DNA from: Winogradskyella ouciana
Lineage (GTDB): Bacteria > Bacteroidota > Bacteroidia > Flavobacteriales > Flavobacteriaceae
Assembly: GCF_009709615.1 (NCBI RefSeq)
Contig: NZ_WJYA01000002.1
Span: 372,001 to 436,000 of the forward strand
Direction of reading: 5' to 3'
Length of the DNA stretch: 64,000 bases
Shown here: in pieces, positions 1 through 6,471 of the stretch
Numbering within the stretch: position 1 is the first letter of the stretch
How the letters are laid out: each line of letters starts with the position of its first letter
Made by a program: the position numbers and the translations under genes
The notes under the pieces: model-generated
What the model saw: only the letters and a program-made list of their open reading frames with translations
Databases searched by the model: none
What the model was told of the DNA's origin: nothing

Positions 1-436
1 AGGCCATGCTGATAATGTTTCTATTGGTCAGTTTTTCTAAAACCTCCAAATCTGTATTAATTTCTTCAAGTATTTCTTCTTTAGAAATTGCGGTAAAATT
101 TTTATGTAACGCTCCGTGTGCAGCAATTTCATGATTTTTGTAAATAATCAGTAAAGAGTCTTTTGGCACATAGCGCTGATAAATAGTATCCCCATCTTGT
201 TGTGGCCATCCTCTAGTGACTCCTAAGTATTTCGAATTTAAATTAAAGGTGCCAATAAGATGGTTTTTATCGAACAATGCAGCCAGTTCTATATCTTGAA
301 TAGTGCCATCATCATAACTCAATATTAACGCCTTTGTATTTCCATCTGGATAAGTAAAGCCTATAAAGTTTGGTGGTTGATGGCATGATACAAAAAGAGA
401 TATAAATGTGATTATTATGAGTACGTTACGAGTCAT
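1..436 (-). CDS. polysaccharide deacetylase family lipoprotein (3' end outside window)
   Basis: Reading from ATG at 436 toward the left edge gives 145 codons without a stop, so the C-terminus is missing. Residues 1-18 form a lipoprotein signal ending in SLFVSC (Cys18). The NodB-type fold is visible: LSYDDG with metal-binding Asp43, then GTFNLNS, then HEIAAHGALH, where His107 and His111 match the HxxxH metal ligands. The family removes acetyl or other N-/O-acyl groups from glycans; the substrate cannot be told. It starts 20 bp after the AAA+ ATPase stop on the same strand, so the two may be co-transcribed. The start was chosen because it gives the lipobox and follows directly on the upstream gene. 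Confidence 0.85.
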   Translation of the reverse strand, partial: MTRNVLIIITFISLFVSCHQPPNFIGFTYPDGNTKALILSYDDGTIQDIELAALFDKNHLIGTFNLNSKYLGVTRGWPQQDGDTIYQRYVPKDSLLIIYKNHEIAAHGALHKNFTAISKEEILEEINTDLEVLEKLTNRNIISMA

Positions 437-456
437 TCTTATAATTGTTATCGGGC

Positions 457-1239
457 TTATTTACGCTCTTTCTCAAATTCTTTACGAATCGCATAGATTA
501 CAGCTTCCTCTGATATTTTAGGTTTTGAATCTTGTTGACTATGTAAAAGTGCCCTACGAAGTACATTAATTAATGCGCCTCCAGTGAGTTCATAATTTTC
601 AGAAGATTGTCTAATAAACTCTTCATCAAGACTGTATTCTTTAGAAAATATGCGTTTCCAAAGCATATACCTTTCTTCTTTATTTGGCATTTTAAACGGA
701 ACTAGTAATTGAAATCGGCGCGAAAAAGCTTCATCTATATGGCTCTTAAGATTGGATGCAATAATAGTCAATCCAGAAAAATCTTCAATTCTCTGCAGAA
801 TATAGGCGATTTCTTTATTTGCATGACGATCATTGGGAGAAGGTGCTTTTGTGCGTTTACCAAAAAGGGCATCAGCTTCATCAAAAAATAAAATCCATTT
901 ATTATTTTCAGCCTGATCAAAAACTTCAGCTAGTTTTTTTTCTGTTTCTCCTATGTATTTTGAAAACACCATGGATAAATCTATCTTATAAACAGGTTTG
1001 TTGACGGATTTTCCTATTAGCGAGGCTGTTAAAGTCTTTCCTGTACCAGATGGTCCATAAAACAAAGCACGATAACCAGGTTTCAACCATTTATTAAGAT
1101 GAGCATCCTCTTTAATGTTTTTCTCTAATTTTAACCACATTAAAATTTCATCAATATCATTCTTTACGCTTTTGGGCAAAACTAAATCTTCCCAATTTAA
1201 TTCAGTCGTTAATAATCTTGCTGGTGTTAAATAGTCCAA
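457..1239 (-). CDS. AAA+ ATPase, short form with TTG start
   Basis: A 260-residue protein that is almost only an AAA+ module: Walker A GPSGTGKT (62-69), Walker B ILFFDEADAL with Asp120-Glu121, sensor-1 Asn163 in ASNLKSHIDE, and arginines 174-175 at the finger position. The sequence resembles the ATPases found in many phage-tail-like/contractile injection loci, which usually carry an extra N-terminal region; that region is absent. The frame is closed by a TAA at 1249-1251, and the only initiator before residue 34 is TTG at 1237-1239, an uncommon start here. The gene begins about 30 bp inside the boundary of attC-like site A, so it may be a captured cassette or a 5'-truncated gene. No other tail or injection genes are nearby. 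ATPase call firm, role unknown. Confidence 0.8.
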   Translation of the reverse strand: MDYLTPARLLTTELNWEDLVLPKSVKNDIDEILMWLKLEKNIKEDAHLNKWLKPGYRALFYGPSGTGKTLTASLIGKSVNKPVYKIDLSMVFSKYIGETEKKLAEVFDQAENNKWILFFDEADALFGKRTKAPSPNDRHANKEIAYILQRIEDFSGLTIIASNLKSHIDEAFSRRFQLLVPFKMPNKEERYMLWKRIFSKEYSLDEEFIRQSSENYELTGGALINVLRRALLHSQQDSKPKISEEAVIYAIRKEFEKERK

Positions 1240-1268
1240 ATTGTTGATTTATAGCGTTTAAGTTCTGT

Positions 1269-1399
1269 AAAGAACGGTTGTTGGTGTAGCTTCTAGCTTA
1301 ATTACACGTTGTGTTATTACGCTGTGGATTAAAGATAGCGAATAAGATTGAATTTATAAGTTGAAATACAGCCACAATGAATTATAGTCGTTGTTGTAC
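1269..1399 (-). repeat. attC-like site A (recombinant or degenerate)
   Basis: In gene orientation: R'' GTACAAC (1393-1399), spacer AAC, L'' GACTAT (1384-1389), then about 96 nt, then ACACCA (1282-1287), spacer ACAACC and R' GTTCTTT (1269-1275). The 3-nt and 6-nt spacers and the AAC/GTT cores fit the other sites, but the L boxes are not complementary, so this site has probably been rearranged. Confidence 0.5.
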
Positions 1400-1406
1400 G
1401 ACGTTT

Positions 1407-2423
1407 TTATTTTAATTCAAATTTCTGAATTCTATTGCCTAAAATATCTCCAACATAAATACTCCCATCATTATCAATTTGAATGTCGTGATATCTTGAA
1501 ATCGGACCATCATAAAATCCAGTTCTACCGAATTGCAATTGTAGATTAATATCTAAATCAAAGCGAAAAATATCAGAGCCTTTTACAATAGTATCATTTA
1601 CAGTCAGATAATCTATTCCAAACAAATGGTTGTTTTTATTATCGATAGTAACAGAATATAATTGTTCGGTTATTTTATTCTGCCAAACCGCAATAAAATT
1701 TCCAATGGCATCAAATTTTTGAATTCTGTTGTTTTCTCTGTCAGCCACATAAACATTGCCCTCATTGTCTAAATCAATTCCGTGTGGAATATTAAACTCT
1801 CCCTGCTTATTTCCGAATTTGCCCCATTCAAATAAGTAAGTTCCGTCTTTAGAAAATTTAATAACTCGACTATTGCCATATCCATCACTCACGTAGAAAG
1901 AACCATCAGCTGTAACAGCAACATCTGTAGGAAGATTAAAATGTTCAGAATCGTTTCCTGAAACTTTAGCTTCTCCTAATGTCATTAATAAATTTCCACT
2001 CGAATCAAATTTGAAAATTTGATGAAGTCCACAATCCGTAACCCAAATATTATCTTCCTTGTCAACTTCCAAACCGTGTGGCATTATGAATAAATTGTTT
2101 CCCCAAGAATTCAGAATTTCTCCAGTTTTTGAATCTATTTTTGATATCGTATTTTCTTCAATGACGGGAAGGTGTGAAATAGGCATTGTCTCCCAAGTTC
2201 TACCAGAACGATGAAAGGCAATTATATTCCCTTCACTATCAAGTCCCAATCCAGTAGGACTTCCCAAAGTAAAATTATCAGGTAATTTAGGCCAATCATT
2301 GACTAAAACATAAGAATCAGATTTTTTAGTTTCTTGTTCAAGTCTGCTTTTTTCAGAGTCCTTACAGCCAAAAATCAGAAATGCAGTGAGAAAAAAAAGA
2401 ATGCTGTTTTGTTTAAATTCCAT
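1407..2423 (-). CDS. NHL/peptidyl-alpha-hydroxyglycine amidating lyase-like beta-propeller lipoprotein
   Basis: 338 residues with a lipoprotein signal (LIFGC, Cys20). The rest is a six-bladed NHL propeller, seen as repeats such as NEGNVYVADRENNRIQKFD and SFYVSDGYGNSRVIKFS. Segments IWVTDCGLHQIFKFD, YVSDGYGNSRV and FNIPHGIDL match the signature stretches of the lyase (PAL) half of peptidylglycine amidating enzymes, which cleaves peptidyl-hydroxyglycine. No hydroxylating monooxygenase lies in the window, so that reaction is not established; the protein may only bind a ligand at the cell surface. It is flanked by attC-like sites A (3') and B (5') and looks like one cassette of the array. Confidence 0.75.
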   Translation of the reverse strand: MEFKQNSILFFLTAFLIFGCKDSEKSRLEQETKKSDSYVLVNDWPKLPDNFTLGSPTGLGLDSEGNIIAFHRSGRTWETMPISHLPVIEENTISKIDSKTGEILNSWGNNLFIMPHGLEVDKEDNIWVTDCGLHQIFKFDSSGNLLMTLGEAKVSGNDSEHFNLPTDVAVTADGSFYVSDGYGNSRVIKFSKDGTYLFEWGKFGNKQGEFNIPHGIDLDNEGNVYVADRENNRIQKFDAIGNFIAVWQNKITEQLYSVTIDNKNNHLFGIDYLTVNDTIVKGSDIFRFDLDINLQLQFGRTGFYDGPISRYHDIQIDNDGSIYVGDILGNRIQKFELK

Positions 2424-2449
2424 CTATTGGTTTTGGTTGGTTTAAATGA

Positions 2450-2476
2450 CGTAAACGGTTTTGTGTATGGCTTCGT
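2450..2476 (-). repeat. attC-like half-site B
   Basis: Only the R' half remains: R' GTTTACG (2450-2456), spacer AAAACC (2457-2462) and L' ATACAC (2463-2468). Immediately beyond comes the CTTCGTTATTTTT tract that elsewhere flanks the outside of R''. An internal deletion has therefore removed R'', L'' and the centre of the site, bringing the stop of DUF6090 copy 1 next to L'. Confidence 0.5.
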
Positions 2477-2484
2477 TATTTTTA

Positions 2485-3252
2485 TTATTGTTTAATTTCA
2501 TTTTCAATTCCATCAATTACATTTTTAACGGTTTCAAGAATTTCGGCTTCTTCGTTTACGACTAAACTTCTATTCCAAAGCGATAATTGTAATGTCTTTA
2601 GAAGATTGTTGTCTGTCAAAAACGTATCGTAATTTTTTATTTTTAATTTGTAAACCTTAATCGTATCTGAATGTTTAAAGTTATAGTTTGTAGGTTCATT
2701 TGTATCAAGAAACAAATACTTCATTTGATAAGGATATAATTGTTGAGTAATATTAAAACTGGTATTTTGAACACCTAATTCATCTCCTAAGCGTTTTAAA
2801 TCTAGTTGAAATAAGTTTGAGATAGAAATACGAAGAGTGTCGTTTGATATTGTACTTAGACCAATATTTTTAAGGTTTTCAAAAGCACTTGTTTTGGGAA
2901 TTATCTTAAAATCATCTCCAGCATCAGCGAATAATCTATAAATAGAATCAGAATATGATTTTTTATTAGAGATATCAAAGATAAGTTGTTGAGTAGATTT
3001 AAGGATTTTTTTGTGTTCGGAAATTACTTTTTCAATATCATTTTTAGTTTGAACCAAATCACTTTTTAATTCTTTGTAAATCTGCGTCTCAAGTTTTTTT
3101 ACTTTTCTATCCTCGTTCCAATTATTAATCTGTAATGCAATCAAAATTCCGATAACAACAAGAATAATCTCTCCTATGGCATATTTCAAATACTTTCCTG
3201 TTTTGTTTTCACTCATAAGATTGTAGCGTATTTTACGAAAGAACTTTATCAT
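2485..3252 (-). CDS. DUF6090 family membrane protein (copy 1)
   Basis: 255 residues. The N-terminus MIKFFRKIR, then ENKTGKYLKYAIGE and one membrane helix (IILVVIGILIALQI) followed by NNWNE is the hallmark of DUF6090, a flavobacterial family of unknown function. The rest is probably extracytoplasmic and largely helical, with Lys/Glu/Ile-rich stretches suggesting coiled coil. Two homologues lie at 3546-4343 and 5454-6220. The leader carries an AACCAACCAA tract and a CCCG/CGGG hairpin shared with the third copy. The 3' end abuts a truncated attC-like half-site (B). Function unknown. Confidence 0.85.
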   Translation of the reverse strand: MIKFFRKIRYNLMSENKTGKYLKYAIGEIILVVIGILIALQINNWNEDRKVKKLETQIYKELKSDLVQTKNDIEKVISEHKKILKSTQQLIFDISNKKSYSDSIYRLFADAGDDFKIIPKTSAFENLKNIGLSTISNDTLRISISNLFQLDLKRLGDELGVQNTSFNITQQLYPYQMKYLFLDTNEPTNYNFKHSDTIKVYKLKIKNYDTFLTDNNLLKTLQLSLWNRSLVVNEEAEILETVKNVIDGIENEIKQ

Positions 3253-3291
3253 ATTCTATTTCCCGAGAAAGCGGGAATCTTGTTGGTTGGT
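3251..3291 (-). repeat. shared leader with CCCG/CGGG hairpin, DUF6090 copy 1
   Basis: The leader reads AACCAACCAACAAG followed by a hairpin TTCCCG-CTTTCT-CGGGAA (3260-3277) and the start codon. It is nearly identical to 6219-6262 ahead of DUF6090 copy 3, and the AACCAACCAA part also precedes copy 2 and the propeller gene. Confidence 0.6.
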
Positions 3292-3331
3292 TATAGTTTC
3301 TATTCCGAAGCTTCAGCCTAGGTATAATGAC

Positions 3332-3540
3332 GCACAACGGTCTCGTATAATCGTAAATTATGGCTTAAAGTTAATAATTTTCGGTTAAGCACCGACGTTA
3401 GCAATTCCAAGTGGATTCGCTTGAGCCTGCCCTGAGCGCAGTCAAAGGGTAGCCGAATCCGCCGACCAAGCGAAGCAACCGATGAACACTTTAGCCATGA
3501 TACTATTTCGTGCATTAATTGCCGTTATACATTGTTGTGC
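3332..3540 (-). repeat. attC-like site C (complete)
   Basis: 209 bp. R'' GCACAAC (3534-3540), spacer AAT, L'' GTATAA (3525-3530); L' TTATAC (3345-3350), spacer GAGACC, R' GTTGTGC (3332-3338). R boxes pair 7/7 and L boxes 6/6, and the stem continues with AATTA. The centre holds further inverted repeats. A 65-codon open frame across it has no supporting features. Confidence 0.7.
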
Positions 3541-3545
3541 TTTCG

Positions 3546-4343
3546 TTATTTTTTAATTTCTTTATTTAATAAATCAATTATTAATTCAATTCTTTTTTTC
3601 AAAGCCAATGCCTGCATATTCGTCGAATGACTTTGAGCAATGGCATTAGCCATCATAGATTCCAGTTGCGAATTTTGCAATATTTCTTCCGAACTTGGTG
3701 TGTTCTTGGATTTCCCGACAAATAATCTTCCATCTATATCATTACTTTTTTCTACGAGATAAACTGGTGTTCCACTGGATTCGTACGATGAGTGTACCAT
3801 ATCTCTAAAAATTCCGAGACTTATTTGATAAGGAATATTCAAATCTGTTTTTAGAATTTGCCATTGAAGTTCCATCTCTTGTAAAGAAAGTATATCAGAA
3901 GTCCAGCTTGATAACAATTTACGTAAGGGTTTATTCTGTATCAATCTAATTATACCCGACGTGATAAGGTCATTTTGAATGGGGTCAAAAGTAGGGTCTA
4001 ATCCCAGATATCTTATTTTATGAATTAGTGTATCTCTATTAATATCAAATTCCGAGTTATCTATATAGCGAAGCACATCATTAGAATTTTGTATAATTGA
4101 ATTTCGCATATCAATTTTTTGCTGAAGTTGGGAAAGATTTAGAACGTATTCTTCTTTCAAATCCTTAAGAATTTCTTGTTCCAGTATCCTGTTCTTTCTG
4201 TTTTCATTCCAATTATTGATTGATAACGCTATCAAAATTCCAATAACCACAAGTACAATTTCTCCAATTGCATAAATCAGATACTTGCTGAATTTATTTT
4301 CAGAAAGTATTTTTTGTCTAATTTTTCTAAAGAATTTTATCAT
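3546..4343 (-). CDS. DUF6090 family membrane protein (copy 2)
   Basis: 265 residues with the same architecture as copy 1: MIKFFRKIRQKILSENKFSKYL, a single membrane segment around residues 26-43, NNWNENRK, then a long hydrophilic helical domain ending in a Lys-rich tail. Outside the first 50 residues it is very different from the other two copies, so these are old paralogues or separately acquired genes rather than fresh tandem duplicates. The stop lies 5 bp from R'' of attC-like site C, and the start lies 24 bp inside R' of site D, as expected for a cassette. The leader again holds ACCAACCAA before the ATG. Function unknown. Confidence 0.85.
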   Translation of the reverse strand: MIKFFRKIRQKILSENKFSKYLIYAIGEIVLVVIGILIALSINNWNENRKNRILEQEILKDLKEEYVLNLSQLQQKIDMRNSIIQNSNDVLRYIDNSEFDINRDTLIHKIRYLGLDPTFDPIQNDLITSGIIRLIQNKPLRKLLSSWTSDILSLQEMELQWQILKTDLNIPYQISLGIFRDMVHSSYESSGTPVYLVEKSNDIDGRLFVGKSKNTPSSEEILQNSQLESMMANAIAQSHSTNMQALALKKRIELIIDLLNKEIKK

Positions 4344-4367
4344 TGGTTATTGGTTGGTCATAATGAA

Positions 4368-4520
4368 GCAGAACGGTCTCGGCTATGATTTAGTTGTGGT
4401 TGGCAGTTTGCGAAGCAAACAGCGTAACGAAATCATTCAAGATCTGTTTTAAGTAATAAATGTAAGAATAATTTTAAATTGAAGTATGAGAGTAGCAATC
4501 AATTATAGCCAATGTTAGCT
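4368..4520 (-). repeat. attC-like site D (complete)
   Basis: 153 bp. R'' AGCTAAC (4514-4520) contains the TAA stop of the TonB-domain gene; spacer ATT; L'' GGCTAT (4505-4510); L' ATAGCC (4381-4386); spacer GAGACC; R' GTTCTGC (4368-4374). L boxes pair 6/6. R'' is not complementary to this R' but is perfectly complementary to R' of site E at the other end of the same cassette. Confidence 0.7.
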
Positions 4521-5276
4521 TCTGTTTTTATTTCTTTTTCTTTTTCTTTTTTTGCTTTTAGCCTCATAAGTACTAATTAAACCAAAATTTATTGGAATTT
4601 GCATTCTAACAAATTGTGGCTCACCTTTTGTTAAAGCTGGAATGAATTTATTTGCCTTACTGATAACACGCACAGCCTCTGCATCGCATTCTGAATCAAT
4701 ACCTCTAATAACATTTACAGCATCAATAGTGCCATCAATGTTTACCATAAACGTTACATAAACTTTTCCTTCTATGCCGTTTTTTTTTGCTTCAATGGGA
4801 TAGGTAATATTTTCTGAAATGTAGGAGTAGAAAGCCGATATACCTCCAGGGTATTCTGCACGTTTTTCTATAACATCAAAGTAATCCTTTTCAGCCTTTG
4901 GGTCAATTACAATATTATCCCATTTTTTTTCAAGATACATCTCACCATACCATTTAAGTGCTTGATTATACACATCTTCAGCTTTAGTTTTTAAAGAGTC
5001 CTGACGTTCTGGGTTTTTTGAGCTTAATTGTATGTAACTATCATAAGCCATTTTATAAGTTGTGATTCTAGTATATCTACTAATGTTTAAAATTGAGTCA
5101 TAGTATGCTACCACCTTATCGTGACTTCCATCAACAAAGTTTTGCTTTGCTTTTTTATACCTCTCCTCAAATTTAATTTTGTCATCACTCATTTCTTCAT
5201 CACTCGAAGCTTGATTTTGACCGAATGTAGAAATTGAAATTATTAAAAAATAAAAAAATAGTACTTTCTGTTTCAT
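4515..5276 (-). CDS. secreted protein with C-terminal TonB domain
   Basis: 253 residues. Residues 1-19 are a cleavable signal ending TFGQ. The middle is acidic/lysine-rich and helical. Residues about 145-235 form a TonB C-terminal domain: AEYPGGISAFYSYI, NITYPIEAKKNGIEGKVYVTF, then VIRGIDSECDAEAVRVI and MQIPINF. There is no transmembrane anchor or proline-rich spacer as in energising TonB, so it probably acts in the periplasm with another role; such stand-alone TonB-domain proteins are common in Bacteroidota. The tail is very basic (KSKKRKRKRNKNRS). The TAA stop sits inside the R'' box of attC-like site D, and the ATG lies 7 bp from R' of site E, so gene and putative cassette have the same limits. 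Confidence 0.85.
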   Translation of the reverse strand: MKQKVLFFYFLIISISTFGQNQASSDEEMSDDKIKFEERYKKAKQNFVDGSHDKVVAYYDSILNISRYTRITTYKMAYDSYIQLSSKNPERQDSLKTKAEDVYNQALKWYGEMYLEKKWDNIVIDPKAEKDYFDVIEKRAEYPGGISAFYSYISENITYPIEAKKNGIEGKVYVTFMVNIDGTIDAVNVIRGIDSECDAEAVRVISKANKFIPALTKGEPQFVRMQIPINFGLISTYEAKSKKRKRKRNKNRS

Positions 5277-5283
5277 AAATGGA

Positions 5284-5448
5284 AGCTAACGGTTTTGGCT
5301 ATGGTTTCGTTACAGAATGGTACACGAGTATCATTCCGCCGACACGAGCACGCAGTGCGAACTGGTGTAACAAACCATAAATTTAGCAAAAAGGCTCGAA
5401 ATTCCAATTAGGAATTTCCGCCGCAATGCACAATAGCCGTTGTTGTTC
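5284..5448 (-). repeat. attC-like site E (complete)
   Basis: 165 bp. R'' GAACAAC (5442-5448), spacer AAC, L'' GGCTAT (5433-5438); L' ATAGCC (5297-5302), spacer AAAACC, R' GTTAGCT (5284-5290). L boxes pair 6/6. The centre has extra hairpins such as GGAATTTC/GAAATTCC. Confidence 0.7.
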
Positions 5449-5453
5449 TTTCG

Positions 5454-6220
5454 TTATTTTTCTAATTCTTCCTCAATTAATTCTAGTATAATTCTGGCAT
5501 CATTAATTAATATTTCGGTATCGTAAATATTGGTTTTCAAGTAAATAAGTTTTCCGTAATCAAACTTTCAAATAGGATATCATTAAGTAATCCCTCAAAA
5601 TCAATCGGAAAAGGGCTTTGAATAGTTTTATCTGCACTATTGTCATCACGGATTAAATGATTTCTAAAATTTAAAGTTGAAATGTACTTTCTTAACAAGG
5701 GATTGAGCTCTCCAACCACCAAACTCTGAAGAACTCTTTGTTCCTCCAACATTTCCTCCATTTTATCTGGCCATTCAATAAGTTTAGATTTAAGTAAGTC
5801 ATTCGAAACAGTATTTATTTTTCCCGAACTGTATAACATTTCTATTACACTAAATTCCTCGTTAACAGCATACCACATAAACAAATCACCTCTAAACTTA
5901 TTCATTTTCTCTTCTGTCAAAGTTTTATCCTTTGAAGATATAATTTCCAATAATTGAAGAATACTTTCAATACTTTCTCCTCTACCAATATTTTTATTTT
6001 CGAGCTCTGCCAGCTTCCTTTCAAAGGACTCACTTAAATTGAAAAGTAGTAAATGCTCCTCTGATTTTAATTTTCTTTTTTCATTCCAGTTATTAATCTG
6101 CAAAGCAATTAGAATTCCGATAACAACAAGTATAATTTCTCCAATAGCGTATTTAAAATACTTGCCAGTTTTGTTTTCCATCAGCAAGTTTTGGCGAATT
6201 TTTCTAAAGAATTTTATTAT
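5454..6220 (-). pseudogene. DUF6090 family gene (copy 3) with lost start codon and C-terminal frameshift
   Basis: The longest clean frame runs 6187-5537, but both ends show decay. Upstream, codons 6220-6182 read I-I-K-F-F-R-K-I-R-Q-N-L-L before MENKTGKYFKYAIGE, exactly the DUF6090 N-terminus, but the first codon is ATA instead of ATG. Downstream, the frame ends at TGA 5537-5539, while another frame, open from about 5567 to a TAA at 5454-5456, encodes a fitting tail (DYGKLIYLKTNIYDTE then ELIEEELEK). Joining them needs one missing base near 5561 and gives about 255 residues, the length of copy 1. A shortened protein could still start at ATG 6181 or TTG 6187. An assembly error cannot be excluded for the single-base shift. 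Confidence 0.75.
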
Positions 6221-6262
6221 ACTCTATTTCCCGAGAAAACGGGAATCTTGTTGGTTGGTTTC
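6219..6262 (-). repeat. shared leader with CCCG/CGGG hairpin, DUF6090 copy 3
   Basis: Second copy of the leader, with hairpin TTCCCG-TTTTCT-CGGGAA (6228-6246). The position matching the start codon is ATA. Confidence 0.6.
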
Positions 6263-6307
6263 TCTAAAGATATGATTTTTTATTTATTGGAATTACAAAA
6301 TCTTGAA

Positions 6308-6366
6308 GCCAGACAATCTCGTACAACCCTTAGTGAAGGTTACTATGTATTAATTCTAAGTTAGAC
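6308..6366 (-). repeat. degenerate attC-like site F
   Basis: GTCTGGC (6308-6314) with spacer GAGATT and TTGTAC (6321-6326) resembles R'-spacer-L' of sites C and D with the GTT core mutated to GTC. A GTCTAAC at 6360-6366 could be an R'' box, but no matching L'' is present. It may mark the decayed upstream end of the array. Confidence 0.3.
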
Positions 6367-6471
6367 AGAGTCGTTAGCAGACTCGAGTAGAGTCACCCAA
6401 TCCTAAGCCAATATCCACACATGGCAATTCAGCAATAAACCCTTAATTTTGCAACCAAACACTACACACTA

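Larger units (their letters stand above)
457..6330 (-). mobile_element. integron-like gene cassette array without an integrase (putative)
   Basis: Single genes on one strand alternate with structured repeats (sites A-F). In gene orientation, complete sites read R'' box, 3-nt spacer, 6-nt L'' box, variable centre, complementary L' box, 6-nt spacer, R' box ending at GTT. L boxes match within a site and R boxes match across a cassette, the pattern left by cutting at G/TT in integrons. Gene contents are unrelated accessory functions. No tyrosine recombinase is present, so this would be an integrase-less cluster or one served in trans. The array seems to fade out near 6.3 kb and may continue past the left edge, where a half-site-like motif (438-453) follows the ATPase stop. 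Confidence 0.6.

Noticed and set aside
457..1239. Contractile injection system locus
   Set aside because: Only the ATPase type is suggestive; no sheath, tube, spike or baseplate gene is present.
3318..3515. 65-codon open frame on the minus strand
   Set aside because: It lies almost entirely inside attC-like site C, whose inverted repeats explain the sequence; no start context or protein-like composition.
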